A DNA stretch of 64,000 nucleotides from Bimastos eiseni (lineage: Eukaryota > Annelida > Clitellata > Crassiclitellata > Lumbricidae): assembly GCA_959347315.1 (NCBI GenBank), contig OY365822.1, positions 6,435,367 to 6,499,366 on the forward strand. Reading direction: 5' to 3'. The notes beneath the pieces are model-generated. The model searched no databases. It had not been told where the DNA came from and saw nothing but the letters and a program-made list of their open reading frames with translations. Made by a program: the position numbers and the translations under genes. Shown here one piece after another: positions 21,816 to 34,800 of the stretch. How positions within the stretch are numbered: position 1 is the first letter of the stretch; the number at the start of each line of letters is the position of its first letter.

Positions 21816-24746
21816 TAGAAGTAGTTTGATTTCCTCTGATATCGCGCAGGCGCACCGCCGCTGTATAGCTGCATCGTTGTCTGGTCGTATAAGTGGGGGC
21901 GGTTAATCTTTTTACTGCCGTTGCCTAGATGCCCGCCACCAGTGAACTTTCCCGCCGTCACAACAGTCTGTGTCGGTGGAAAAGTCCCGTCTTCGTTGGA
22001 AGTAGTTCTGGACAGTAGGATGGGCCTAATGGCGCTGCGCGACCTGATCATCAGCTGACCGGGTGGGTACCCGTTTGGAGGAGCGATATCCGGGTTATAG
22101 ATCACCTGCGGTCCCCTCCGCGGATCAAACATCCTCTGCGACCGGCTGAAGTGGAGGAACCGTCCAACCGGATCCGAATGACGGCCATGCGTTACAGGAA
22201 CACGTCTGGTTTCATCGTCGACGTCATTCCTTCTGCCGTCTCTCACCTGTGCTGCACGTCCTCTTCTGGCGTCGTCTCTCCCGATTTCATGCCCTCTCTC
22301 CAATCCTCCCATTTGTGATGCCTTTTCTTTTTCGTCTTCCCTTCTCGTTCTATCTATTCTAACTTCCAGTCGCCCTTTCGGCGTTACGGTTGCCGCATCC
22401 GCCACAGACGGGTGACCACCACCAACGACGACGATGGGACTCCTGGCTTGATGGACAACCTGGACACCACGTCTCGTGCCTTGACCCACAAGAAAATGCC
22501 CAGTTGACCTTGACCGTGCCCATTCTTCTGTGTCGCTGGCATACTGTAACGGTGGCTCGCCGGATCGTTTTCCAAAATACGCCTTCCTGCGGTGACCCTT
22601 GGAACTTACCGCAGCGCCCGTCTTGTCGCCCTTCGGTTGATCTGGAAACCGTGCCGTGTCAGCCTGGGTGGTAGATTGCTGCGGTTCAGGTCTCTGGTCG
22701 TACTGTCTATCCTCCTCTTCCGTGATGACATCTACAGGAACGCTACCGCTGGGCACAATCCATACCCTACGGGATTTCTCGGACACTTGTTCTTGTCTAT
22801 CGAGTGGCGGATCATGGTCAGCAGCTGATCCGTGACCACCGTTACGCCAAACGTGTGGTCTACTGTCGGCAGTGGTTATTGGATCGCCTGCTGGTCTAAT
22901 TCGTACTGAACTCGAAGCGGGGGTGCCATTTGAAAGCGACAACCTGTTTCGAACGGTTGACTGATCTTCGGGTCTCTCAGCATTGGACGAGTCCGAAGCG
23001 TGACGATGCCGACCGATTCTGTGAACCGTGACGTCCACTCCCTGCTCATCCGGTGACTCTGACTCGCTCAGTGAGTTGCCCGTAGTCCCGTTGACGAGAA
23101 CGGATGGATTGAAAGACAAGCTTTTCTTCTGTCGTCCGGAATCTACCATCGCTGTCTCCAGCTGGTCCGGTGAGGTAAGGTCAAGGTCTTTTCTCGATTT
23201 AAGGAGTGACTTTTGAGGCAAACCCTGACTTTGGTAGTCTTGGACGTAGACCCTCACAAGTCCAGGGGAACCTTCGACGGAAACCGTCTCAACCCTTTGC
23301 GGTATTTGACGATTAGCATCGATTGGTGTGATTGCCCCTTCCAGTCGACTCTGCTCCCTCATCTGAGTCGTGGTAACAGTCCTCTCTGAAGTATCGTCTC
23401 TGCTGCCAATGCCACTCCTCATATTTGTTGGGGTGATAGTCCTTTCTGATGTGACGTAATATTTTGTTAGGATTGGGCTGACAGTTCTTTCTGGAGTGAC
23501 GTAATTTTTCATCTGGGTTGGGCTGACAGTTCTTTCTGGAGTGCCGTAACTTTTCATCTGGGTTGGGCTGACAGTTCTTTCAGGAGTGCCGTAACTTTTC
23601 ATCTGGGTTGGGGTGATAGTCCTTTCTTGGGTGACGTAACTTTTCACCTGGGTTGGGGTGACAGTCCTTTCCTGGTTGTTAATCCTTGTTCTCGGTTTCG
23701 GCTTCGGAGGCTCACCCCCTTCCGCAGCATAACTTGAAACCCCACCGTCACGATGGGACCCGACCTTGTCACTAAATAGGTTGTTACGCGTCCAGGTGAG
23801 GTCAAGTGCAGCCTGCTTCGCATCCTCATCATCCGACCAGGACTTACTGACGACCTTACCTCTTTTCGCGGAAACCGGACGTCCACCTTTGGTTCTCGCC
23901 GCAGCAACTGCGTAGATTGGAGCAGTCTCTGGCACCACCTGATGCCTGACGATCCCACCTGTTTCGTGAGCTTCTTTCTGTCGCCTGATCGGCTGCGGAG
24001 AATGATACTCCATCCTATTCGGTGTTTTCGTCGCCACCGGGTCTGACATTGAGCGAATCATCATCAGGTGGTTTCCGGCTGTTGTTCGATCAGCGTTCTC
24101 CGCTTCATTATTGTTGCTCAAATCGTAAAATGCGACCGAATTCTGACTCTTCTTTCTCGAACCGTGTCGTATCCTGTCTCCATAAACTCTTTCCGTCCTG
24201 TTCTCGGCCTCCAGCAGTGCTGGGCGAACAGCGAGACGTGCAGTGGGAGGAGATCTTTCCCCATGGTCCAGTCCGACGGTTATCGGACCGTCGGGGTTCC
24301 TCAGAAGCTGGAACAGTCTCTGGAACCGTCCGACGTCGTCGATGTCGTACAGTCGAAACGCGACGACCTGGTAGTTGGAGTCGCGAACTCCAGCGACGGG
24401 ATTCTCAATGCAGATGAGGACCTGGGGTCGGCTGATCTCCTGGAACACGTCGTGGAGGGCGGATAGCTCCACGAGGGAGAAGGGTAGGGTTCTGTGCCAG
24501 GGTCGCCACCAGGAGGTGCTCTGTCGGCCCCACGAGAGGCCCTTGCTGGACAGCCTGAGAACGGTCTCGACCTCGTTGCGGCTGTCCAGGTGTTTGAGGA
24601 GACTGTCGAAGGACAGGCGAGGGTTGCTGATGATGAATCGACCCATGAACCAGGCCTTCTTCTCCAGTCGACGACCGGGGTGAAGGTCGTCCGACGCGGA
24701 GACGACTCGCATCGCCATCATTTTGTCTTTTCCACAAAACCAGTAT
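21815..24746 (-). CDS. Second PTB/PID-like domain protein with 15-residue SP/TP repeats (about 970 aa)
   Basis: One long uninterrupted frame. A splice acceptor (tgtgtcacag) ends at 24747, so either coding continues from an upstream exon or translation starts at MMAMR (24721, AAA before ATG), giving 968 aa. The N-terminal 150 residues resemble a PTB/PH-like fold: KKAWFMGRFIISNPRLSFDS, VETVLRLSSKGLSWGR, then VLICIENP, YQVVAFRLYDIDDVGRFQRL. Residues about 355-460 hold six or seven copies of a 15-residue unit like ERTVSPTQMKSYGTP, each with an SP/TP site. The remainder is basic, Ser/Pro/Arg-rich and probably disordered, ending YQRKSNYF. With the gene at 13472-14953 it forms a same-strand pair with the same plan (N-terminal PTB-like module, long disordered tail), but sequence similarity between them is weak. 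A role as a scaffold or adaptor is inferred. Confidence 0.78.
23350..23690 (-). repeat. 45-bp in-frame coding repeat within the second PTB gene
   Basis: Six to seven tandem 45-bp units encode the 15-residue ERTVSPTQMKSYGTP-type repeat. The central units are nearly identical at DNA level, indicating recent expansion or gene conversion; the outer units are diverged. Confidence 0.9.
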
Positions 24747-24829
24747 CTGTGACACAAATACACAATAGGTGAGTTAGCACTGAGTAATTTCTGTATAGCA
24801 ACACTGTGTATTAACAGAGGGAGAGGGCA

Positions 24830-24900
24830 TTATCGTCACCCTCCTTCTTTATCCAGGCTTGGGACGGGCACTACAAGAGTGCAGGCAGTGGAGAGGTTAT
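24830..24900 (+). repeat. Dispersed repeat (TTTATCCAGGCTTGGGAC family)
   Basis: Core YCCTCCTTTATCCAGGCTTG then GGACTGGCAC and AGAGTGCAAGCAGYGG. Other copies lie near 29105-29165 (reverse, partial), 49115-49185 and 57845-57905. Confidence 0.7.
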
Positions 24901-24989
24901 ATTTGGGTGTAAATATAATATTATATAATAAATAGACGTACGCATTATGTTCATATGTGCGAGTGTATGAATCAATGCCTATATGTTTT

Positions 24990-25615
24990 CAAGCATGCAT
25001 TGTTTAAAAGCATGCGTTGTTTATAAGCATGCATTGTTTATAAGCATGCATTGTTTAAAAGCATGCGTTGTTTATAAGCATGCATTGTTTATAAGTATGC
25101 ATTGTTTATAAGCATGCATTGTTTAAAAGCATGCATTGTTTAAAAGCATGCATTGTTTAAAAGCATGCATTGTTTATAAGCATGCATTGTTTATAAGCAT
25201 GCATTGTTTAAAAGCATGCATTGTTTATAAGCATGCTTTGTTTAAAAGCATGCATTGTTTATAAGCATGCATTGTTTATAAGCATGCATTGTTTAAAAGC
25301 ATGCATTGTTTATAAGCATGCTTTGTTTATAAGCATGCATTGTTTATACGCATGCATTGTTTATAAGCATGCATTGTTTATAAGCATGCATTGTTTATAA
25401 GCATGCATTGTTTAAAAGCATGCATTGTTTAAAAGCATGCATTGTTTAAAAGCATGCATTGTTTAAAAGCATGCATTGTTTAAAAGCATGCATTGTTTAT
25501 AAGCATGCATTGTTTAAAAGCATGCATTGTTTATAAGCATGCATTGTTTATAAGCATGCATTGTTTATAAGCATGCATTGTTTAAAAGCATGCATTGTTT
25601 ATAAGCATGCTTGTG
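24990..25615. repeat. 17-bp minisatellite (GCATGCATTGTTTAWAA)n
   Basis: About 37 head-to-tail copies with few substitutions. Nearly every unit carries the palindrome GCATGC or ATGCAT. Units alternate irregularly between TTTATAA and TTTAAAA, consistent with array turnover. Confidence 0.98.
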
Positions 25616-25907
25616 TATATCTGCGCAATAAGATTAGGCCTGAGAATGAGATTAAACAGAGTAATGCAAGCACAATTGGTCAAGTTGATAATTGCATAAT
25701 TGTGACAGCGACAACAACCATGTCATTGACAACGCCAATGACAGCGTCAATGACAGCTTAAGAGACAACGTCAATGACATCGCCAGTGATAACGTCACTG
25801 ACAGCGCTATTTAAAACGTCAGCTGCGATTCGGTTAACAGCCAAGTGCCGAAGGGCGCAATTGAATCAACACGATTTTTAAACGACGGAAGAGAATTGCC
25901 CCTCAAT

Positions 25908-26058
25908 CAGAGGCGGCGATCTCGTTTGACAGGTGACGGGGACACCCAATGAGAGGGGTAGGAAATTGTGGGGGGGGGACAAACATATAACGGTTCGACC
26001 CCTCTCTGTAAAAGGTGTGGGGACTTGTCCCCCTCGATCCCCGGGATCGCCGCCTCTG
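25908..26058. mobile_element. hAT-like MITE, CAGAGGCGGCGATC family, 151 bp
   Basis: Perfect 14-bp terminal inverted repeats CAGAGGCGGCGATC and GATCGCCGCCTCTG. Flanks CCCTCAAT (25900-25907) and CTCTCAAT (26059-26066) make an 8-bp target duplication with one mismatch. This is the best-preserved copy of the family in the window and has no coding capacity. Confidence 0.88.
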
Positions 26059-27846
26059 CTCTCAATCGGTTAAAGTAAAAAGGCGTGTTCGCATCTACCT
26101 GCACAGTTATATAGCGCATCTAGAAACATGACATCATGTTCTTCATACCAAGAAACGTTTCAGCCACACTTCGCTTAGTAGTCACCAAAACCGCGTCATG
26201 ATTCAAACACACAGTGTCATCAAAACCGATGCGCCATATCTCCGCATTAACCGATGTTTCGATGACTTCATCAACGCCAGCATAGAATCGAAATGGTTCG
26301 TTCCCTTGACGTGTGTCCAATCCTCTACATCCCTTGAACCCATTCGAGTGCCACAGAATCTTCCGCGTCTCTCGTTTCTACACAAGGAGGAAGACCCATT
26401 AGCTGTAACATTGTATGCTAACGGCGCGTCCTACATTCTACGTATGCCGTTATTAATACGAAACTCAACCTGTGGAGAAGTTAGGCCAGCCTATATGTGA
26501 CATGCCTAAAGTAACGACTATGCGGGCCTTATCTGCAGTTTATTATCATATATGCCCCAAATACGGGGCTAAGAGAGCGTTTAAATTTTGGTAGCGATGA
26601 TGTATGTGTGGAGGGCTGCGTAATATCTAGGGCAGGCAAATAGGCGACTCAGTTTTGCAACGACAAGCGATACAACGCTTGCGTGTCGTTCTTTCACGCC
26701 CGCGTGAATACGGAATGTTACGAAGTCTCTTGAGGGTCACTGTGAGGGTCACCCTCGTGTAAGGGTTTCTACCATCCGGGCCCGGGCCTCTATACCGCTG
26801 CTGTTATTTTCTTAGGCTTAGGCCGGCTTGTGTTCATTGTTATGCAACGTAGATCTTCGAAAAATTTTCAGCGCCCATAACAGCTACGCGAGGGATCTAG
26901 ACCAGCTAAAGCACCGGCGCTATATAAAATCACGTTCGCATTAAGCAGGCTTTCGGCTACACCTAAGTGGCAGTCATTAGTACGAAGTGATCGCGACGTC
27001 ATTTTCTTAATTTCGGCGCATGGGGGTCTTTGTTTCGCGTCTGATATTCTTCTTGACGGTGTGCGGCTGGTATACTCATTACAGCTAATATGGCTGTGGG
27101 TGCAAATGGGACTGATATTCACGACACAAAATCCTGCCCCGGTTGGATCTGATCCCCGATCTTTCGGTTAACAAACCGAAAGATCGGAGATCTTTCGGTT
27201 TGTTGGGGATATAATGGTCATTGGGGATATAATGGTCATCACGTTGACCATTATATCATCACGCCCCACTCGCAACGCTTGCAGCTTACCAAGATGGTTG
27301 TCGTGTACCAAATTCCACGCGGACGTCAGCAATTTGTCCGTAATTATAAAAGCCAACACGCGGAATTACCGGAGCATGAGTGTTGGATACTTTTGTAATG
27401 GTGAAGCTATGTTTAAACAGACCACAATAATAGTGTTCTGAATCATAGGCATGTGATATGCAGAACCTGTGCAGTTTGGGCTATTTCACACATTTTGCAT
27501 CAGAGGTGTAACAAGATTTCGAAAAGTGGGGGCACAATTGAAAAGCTATTTACGCGAAACGCCAAAATTTGTTTGCCACTTTTTGCCATTTTTGAATTTT
27601 GCCCATTGTGGGGGGGCACATGGGGGACATTGAGCACTAAAACTGGTGGATTTGCCCCCCCCCCTCCTCAGTGCAGCTGCCCCTTCCGCTTGTTACACTT
27701 TTGCTTTTGCATCGATGATGCACACACACGCATACTAGGCTGATAGTCTCATTGACGTTGGTAGAGTTAGTCAACTAGACCTATAAATATCGCACGATTG
27801 TAAACGCTTTGGAAAAGCGATGCTCTGGCCTCGACCTCGCTCGTTT

Positions 27847-27849
27847 TTC

Positions 27850-27915
<66 letters not shown>
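27847..27915. repeat. GA dinucleotide microsatellite
   Basis: Uninterrupted (GA)n running directly into the CCGTAAC minisatellite. Confidence 0.98.
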
Positions 27916-27916
<1 letters not shown>

Positions 27917-27917
<1 letters not shown>

Positions 27918-28105
27918 GTAACATACCGTAACGTACCGTAACATACCGTAACGGTGCCGTAACGGTACCGTAACATACCGTAACGGTACCGTAACGGTGC
28001 CGTAACGGTACCGTAACATACCGTAACGGTGCCGTAACGGTACCGTAACGGTACCGTAACATACCGTAACGGTACCGTAACGGTACCGTAACGGTACCGT
28101 AACGC
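27917..28105. repeat. 10/11-bp minisatellite (CCGTAACGGTA / CCGTAACATA)
   Basis: About 18 units, mixing 10-bp CCGTAACATA and 11-bp CCGTAACGGTA/CCGTAACGGTG. GGTACC and CCGTAACGG give local palindromic character. It lies immediately inside a MITE right end (28110-28185), as does the 14-bp array at 7012. Confidence 0.95.
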
Positions 28106-28109
28106 AACG

Positions 28110-28185
28110 TACAGACATTTCCTACTCTTCTCATTGGGTGTACCCCCTCCCCCCCACCAGTCAAGCGAGATCGCCGCCTCTGACT
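28110..28185. mobile_element. Right end of a CAGAGGCGGCGATC-family MITE
   Basis: CTCATTGGGTGTACCCCCTC and CGAGATCGCCGCCTCTG match the family terminus. The matching left end is not visible; it has been lost or replaced by the adjoining GA and CCGTAAC arrays. Confidence 0.75.
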
Positions 28186-28491
28186 GTGCTGTTCTCTCTA
28201 TCTTCCAGGCGTCGTTGTATTGTTTGCTACTCCATGTAAGGTCTATGTAGTTTCCCGAAAGAGATTCTCGAATCCGGCATCTATTAAGGTTGACCGCAAG
28301 ACAATCTTTTAATTTGCACGGATTTTAAGGACTATGTAAAATGGAGGTGGAAGAGGAGGCATGGCACATTCCCCTCCAGCTTCTCTGCTGTAAGCACAGG
28401 GAAGAAGAAAGAAAGGAAGCGTATACGAGAGGAAAACTACACACACCGCACAGAGACAAACAGACAAACGGACAGACAGACAGACAGACAC

Positions 28492-28737
<246 letters not shown>

Positions 28738-29254
28738 TCTTTTGTCTGTGACAGTTGTAGATATTAGTCATAGTGACAGTGGGGCCAGATATGTACAGAT
28801 GCCTTGACCCGTGTAGCCCTCCAATGTTTACTTATTACAAGGGCCACAAATGATTGATTTATTTCCAAAGCTAGACGCAACTCTGAAACTGGTCCCTCTG
28901 TCTCTCTGAAGGGGTGTTCTTTCATTCTGAACAAATGGTAAGGGCCATCCATAAAAACGTCGGTGAACACGTTCTGTCCCTTCCATTGTCAGTACCCTCC
29001 ACGTTGATAGCGCCAGGTTAAACTTGCTACGAAGCATATCGATGCTGCTGCGTCCCCAGAAAATGCTTAGATCTAGTTAGATCCAGCACTGCAACACTAA
29101 ACTTCGCCTGTTTGCACTCTGACTGTGCCAGTCCCAAGCCTGGATCCAGGAGGAGGGCGACGATAACGTCGCCATTACACGGAAACTACTGCAACACTAA
29201 ACGACAATTGCATTCAATAACAATAAATGTAAATATATTTGGCTACTAATAATG

Positions 29255-29425
29255 ATGCTTGCAAACAGTGCAAAGTTGGTCAAAGGTGTAGTGCAAGGAC
29301 CATTCCTTAGGTGCAGTGAAGCAGAAATGTCTGCTAGACCGGTGAGGATTTGAACCAGAGCCTCTCAGTCCAACGCATAGACCAGACCAGAAGCTGGGCA
29401 CAGTAGCCGATTGGTTTGAGTAACG
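29255..29425 (-). mobile_element. tRNA-derived SINE-like element
   Basis: On the minus strand GCTCTGGTTCAAATCCTCAC is a good tRNA B-box context. It is followed by CTGCACCTAAGGAATGGTCC and TTGCACTACA, in the style of a SINE body. No clear A-box and no full cloverleaf, so it is not called as a tRNA gene. Boundaries are approximate. Confidence 0.45.
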
Positions 29426-30654
29426 GAGAGACAATGGGTGCCAGGATTCTTTCATGCAGCTATGCCTAGATCTGGCCACATGCTTCACTGGTTCCCCATC
29501 ATCCAGCAGATCACTGCTCTAGTCTGGCGGTGCTTGCCGCTGCCCTGCCCAACATGGAGCAGGAGGTGCCTCCTTCGAACGGCAGAACCGTGAATTTTAT
29601 GACTATTTTGGCACTAGTTGAAAGCTTGTTTTGTTTATCTGCTTACAGCAGTGGTCGGCCTAATGTACGAACTCGACCTCATTGCAAGAAGCCCTCCCTC
29701 TTTGCAATAACCCTCCCTCTGGGCAGGAGCTCCTCTCTCATTGTAAGACGTCCTTTGAGGTGCTAGACAACCACATGTATCCATTTTTCTATAGAACCTG
29801 GGCTGTAGTTTGCATAGGGAAGGGACTGGTCAATTTTAGAAAAAGGCAAAAGCACCCAAGCGTCTCAAATGACTGTTTCTTAACTCGAGTTTATTTACAG
29901 ACAATAACCTGTCAGTAAAAACCTCTTTAAAACAGTTCGGCCAACTCCAGAAAGCGTTTCAATCGTTCCGTTTTATAGGCGAATACACAAGTCGAATAGT
30001 TTTATCATATATTATATAAACGCCACTGTTGTTGTAGTCCTGCCTCTCCGGAATTTCACATTGATGCACCAGCTGTAAGCAGAAATAAACAAAATAAACA
30101 TTGAATTAGTGCCAAAATAGTCACAAAAAGAAATTAAATAAAGCACAACATAGCAAATGGAACAGTCAATCAGACACTGAGCCGTGGATGGTCAATCGTC
30201 GGGAAGATGCACTTAGATTTCCTAATCCTTGAAAGCCAAGTAGATGTAGTGAATTTTTAGCTGCCTTTTGGAGGAAGAGAGTCAATTTTATTTCTTAGGA
30301 GAAATGTGTGCATGTAAATATATGTTCATTTCATACAGGGATTTTAATTATTATTAATTGTATTTTAATAATATATACATACTGCATTTTTAATAATTAA
30401 AATTCCTGGAAAAAATCAAATTGCAATGTAATTATTTTTTATTATATTTAATAAGCATGGAGCAAGGTAAGTAAATCTCAATCTGCAGATGTACAGCGCC
30501 TCTCAAGATAACTATTCAGAGGTTCAGAGGCGCTCCTGACCCAGGCCCAGTCAAAGAGGAGAGTCTTGAGACGTTTCTTCTCAACTTTCCTCTTTGAAAT
30601 GGCCTTGGTGGTGAGCACCATTGAATAGTTATTATGAAGAAGTGCTATATAAAT

Positions 30655-30880
30655 TGCATAGATAGGTGAAAGGTTGATGTGCAGATGAGGTGCCAGGTAG
30701 ATAAGTAGAAGAGGTGCCAGGTAGATATGCAGATGAGCAGACAGGTGAAGAAGCAACAGGAAAATATTGAAATGAGGCAACAGGTAAATATGGTAATGAG
30801 GCAACAGGTAAATATGGAAATGAGGCAACAGATAAATATGGAAATGAGGCAACAGGTAGGTTAAGTGGAAGAGGCAACAG
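30655..30880. repeat. 24-bp tandem repeat just 3' of the TIA1 stop codon
   Basis: Degenerate array of GGCAACAGGTAAATATGGAA plus ATGA. It begins 12 bp after the TIA1 stop and so is probably transcribed in its 3' UTR. The ORF reading LLPHFHIY repeats is an artefact. Confidence 0.85.
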
Positions 30881-30892
30881 ACCTGCCTCACT

Positions 30893-31820
30893 TCATTGTC
30901 CATTGTACCCAGAATTCGATCCAGGCCATTGCATAGCACCACCGCCACTGGAAAGAAAACAAATGCACAGCAAGTTGATCCAGGTTCCTTAATCAAAGGT
31001 TGGAATATATGGAAAACAATTATCTAGATAATAATGCACTAAATACTTCACTCTCTCATTGGACAATCATCCTGGAACAAATCATTCAGTGCCACTTATT
31101 ATGGACTGCATAGCATTTGCTTGAACATTGATAGACACATTTTCCCATCTGACCGATTGCTAAGAACACAGCACCCCGAGAGGTGCAGAGCAAGTATTTT
31201 GCTACATCATAAATTATTTGTGGAAAAATTATTCATAGGTTAAGGATTCACGGCTTAATCATAGAATCAGTTATCCAATGGCTAAACTATTCACAGGTTT
31301 GACATAGTCAGGAAAATAATTACAAGCACAAACATTCAATGTCTAATTACTGCTTAAGGACCGGTAAAAATAAACCATGGCTGTCTAAGTATCGGGAAGC
31401 ACAGACAGCCACTCAATTTACTCTGCTAAGAGGGGGTTTTGGTGGACCTGCTTGCCCGGGCATGTAGAATTTAATGGCAGCCCAGATTCGATGTGCACTT
31501 CTGAACGTTGCAAGAAGGGCATCATCAAATTACACCCATATTATATTGCATCTAAGACTGGCCCAATCAAAATTCTCAATCTAAACTTAAACATAAAGGC
31601 AAATTCCTTTCAATGTAGAGAGCCGCACCAGTGCCTATGATGAGAGGTTTCTAAACACATACAAAATTACATGTTTACCCATACATATATCAACCAACAT
31701 ACAAAACCCAATGTTAATCGCCGATAAAAACCGAACCCACCCGTAGTTTGAGTAGCCGTAACCCGGTTCCCCGTAGCCCTGCTGCTGAGCGTAATTCATC
31801 TGGTTGTATTGTGCCTGTTG

Positions 31821-31851
<31 letters not shown>

Positions 31852-34800
31852 ATGTATCCTCCAGGCTGCATGGCCTGTTGCTGCATCTGTGGGTGATAGC
31901 CCTGCTGCTGGTAGCCCCAGTAACTCATTGGGACATAATAGCTTCCCTGGCCACCATATCCCTGAAACATCGAAAATACAACGAAACAACAAATCAAGTC
32001 AGTTTTCTTATCGTGAACAGTATATGCATCAGCAAGTCTCAAAGGAAGTCATATTGGTTTTGCCAAACAGAGTCGCCCAGCTACAGTATCATAATCTCCA
32101 AATTTGTAAAGCTACAATTTCCTCCTGAGCTTCTAATACAGCATAAATAGTTATTTCAATCCATATAAAAATGTGCTTCAACTGTGCTTTGAACTAGCAT
32201 CCAAATAGGTAATAAATTTAAATAATTAAATAGCACTACAGCAAATTCTCAGTTCAGGTGCGTAGTTTCAATAAAAAAGAGGCAAGAGACTCTTGTTAAA
32301 AATAATGAATTAGCCGAACAAACGAAATGTTAGCAATAATTACATTTTCTGGAGGCCTCATCTGAGGCATGCTTGGAGCGGGTGCAGACACCTTCTGAGG
32401 GCTCTGTACCCCCGATGATTCGGGAACCTCTTTGCCCCAGGAGCAGCGCACCTGGTAGCCACTCATCTCTGTACCGTGAACTCCAACAATGGCCCGGGCA
32501 GCAGCCTCTTTTGAGTGAAGCCTACAGCAGACATCATGCCAGAATTCATGTCAAAATTACCTAATCAATGTTTTTAGCATAGAAATAAATATCCCAACAT
32601 AGAAATATCTATCCCAAAATAGAAATATTCATCCAAACATAGAAATATCTGTGAAAACATAGAAATATCTAACCAAACATAGAAACATCTATGAAAACAT
32701 TAAAATATCTATCCAAACAACAATAATAGTGTTTTTCTATAATCATGTAGCCATAACAGAGACAATATGAAAATCGTGATCAAAAAGCTAAAAAATCATG
32801 GTATCACTTTTTAAAATTTGTGACTAAAGACACAATAACAAATAACCATTGAGCTTATTATGATTGCAGACGCAGTCACGTACCGTACAAAGGCAAAGCA
32901 TTTCTCCTTGAAAATTCTAACATCCTCGACCGTGCCATACTCGCTAAATGTCTGACGCAACAGCTCATCTGCATAAAAACAAAGCACATCAGAATATATG
33001 ATAGGGTCAGGAGAATCATGTTATAGGAAGGCAATGCAAGATAAGATATTTTAAGGCTATGCAGGGTCATCCACATACAGAGGTCCAAAGGCAAATGCCT
33101 CCAATTTCAGGTAGGGGGTGGCAATTTTTTTAGTCTTGTTGGGGGAATATCTTGCCTTGCTAACACGTACAGTCAGAAAATTCACGGCAGTTCAAATGGA
33201 TAGCCTGCTTAACAATTATATAAAATCTGATCTTAGAATAATAAGATCAGCCTAAAAAATACAATACATAACCATTACTGTTTCACAGTTTACAGTATGT
33301 GCAGTTAATAGAACACAACGCTGACATCTGAAGCACTGAAGGGAGAAACGTACGTCAGACCAGGGCTTCCAGCGGTTTGCATATATCGTCTGCTTAAGGT
33401 AAAAACTTTCTCTTCCCAACAAACTTTAACATCACATCTATTGGCAAGGATAGTGCCTCAAGATGTGCATAGCGGGCATCAGAAGCATTGTTGCGTAAAT
33501 ACATATGCAAATAACGATACATACATTGTTGTGTAAATATATATGTATATCTATATATATATATAAGCCATATAAAAAATATATATATAAATGGACTAAT
33601 ACATACATAACAAGAGCTTTGCAAAAGTCCCAACAATACATAAATACACACACACATAAGTACAGTCTTGTTAAAAATGTTCCATGAGTAGAGCCATATA
33701 AAAAAGTTCTAGAGAAGAGCCATATAAAAAATGTTCCATGTGTAGAGTCATATAAAAAATGTTCTAAGAGTGGAGCTATATAAAAAATGTTCAACATTTC
33801 GTTAAGACCGACTTTGAGCCATATAAAAAATGTTCCATGAGTGGAGCTATATCAAAAATGTTCCTCAAGTAGAACCATATCAAAAATGTTCTATGAGTAG
33901 AGCGTTGTCAAAGCCGTCCCACCTGTCAAACCAGCCTGTATTCCTCCACAGTAAACCGTCGAATTTGTATCGCTTGCCTGGTTAAAAACGTCCTCATAGT
34001 TCAGCATCGGCCTGCCTGTAAACCCAAACAGCCAAATTTTAACTGCCATCAATTTATATAGCACCATCAATTAATAATTGAACACAAAAGCTTTTGTTGA
34101 TCGCCACAAAAGCATATGGTTAGAATTTAACAACAAAATTTTGTTAAGACCAACTTCTTCAACTCGAAAACAATTCTGAAGTCATGATTTACAAGCGTCG
34201 CTGACAAGTCTCCATGAAGTGAAGCTATATGAAAATTCAGTTATGCCACACTACAAAAATACACAAACTTTGTACACTTTGGCAAGTACATCAACTCTGC
34301 TTACTTATTTCACTCAAAACCAAGCAACAATCGAATCGCTTTGCAGCATCACAGTATATAGTAATATAAAAATTTAGAAAGCAAATCATTTTACACCATT
34401 ATATCAGAGCTAAAGAGGGTTCCATTTAGAGGGTTCAATCCCCCTTGGAACTCCTGTTGACCATCTTTTTTCAATTGTATAATTCTATTATTTGCTTCAT
34501 TGCGCTAATTCCATCAATTAGACAATGTACTTCTATCTGTTACAATTTGTCCATGTGGAACGATGCTTTCAATAAATTTATTTCAATTTTATATGATTTT
34601 AAAGAACTGTTTTAATAACCAGAAAGCTCAGGAAATGGAGACACCAACGGGTCTTCAACCCAGGGAACATGATGATGATAGAACTGTTAAGACTAAAGCC
34701 ACAACAGACAGAATGACTCACTTGGTTTGGCAGGAGGTGCACCGGTGCTTCCTTTACCAGTCGCCCAGTTAGTTCGTATCGTTCTGCCACCAAGCCACTG

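Noticed and set aside
24990..25615. Possible CRISPR-like repeat array
   Set aside because: Repeats are contiguous with no spacers and the genome is eukaryotic.
26198..26500. 100-residue + strand ORF
   Set aside because: An overlapping minus ORF of similar length exists, with no domain or homology-like pattern; kept as spacer.
31635..31740. Read-through of the TIA1 Gln-rich exon to a stop at 31635
   Set aside because: A donor (CGG|GTGGGT) at 31740 joins in phase to an exon at 30947 reading [17 protein letters not shown], which fits the Gly/Gln-rich tail and makes the total divisible by three.
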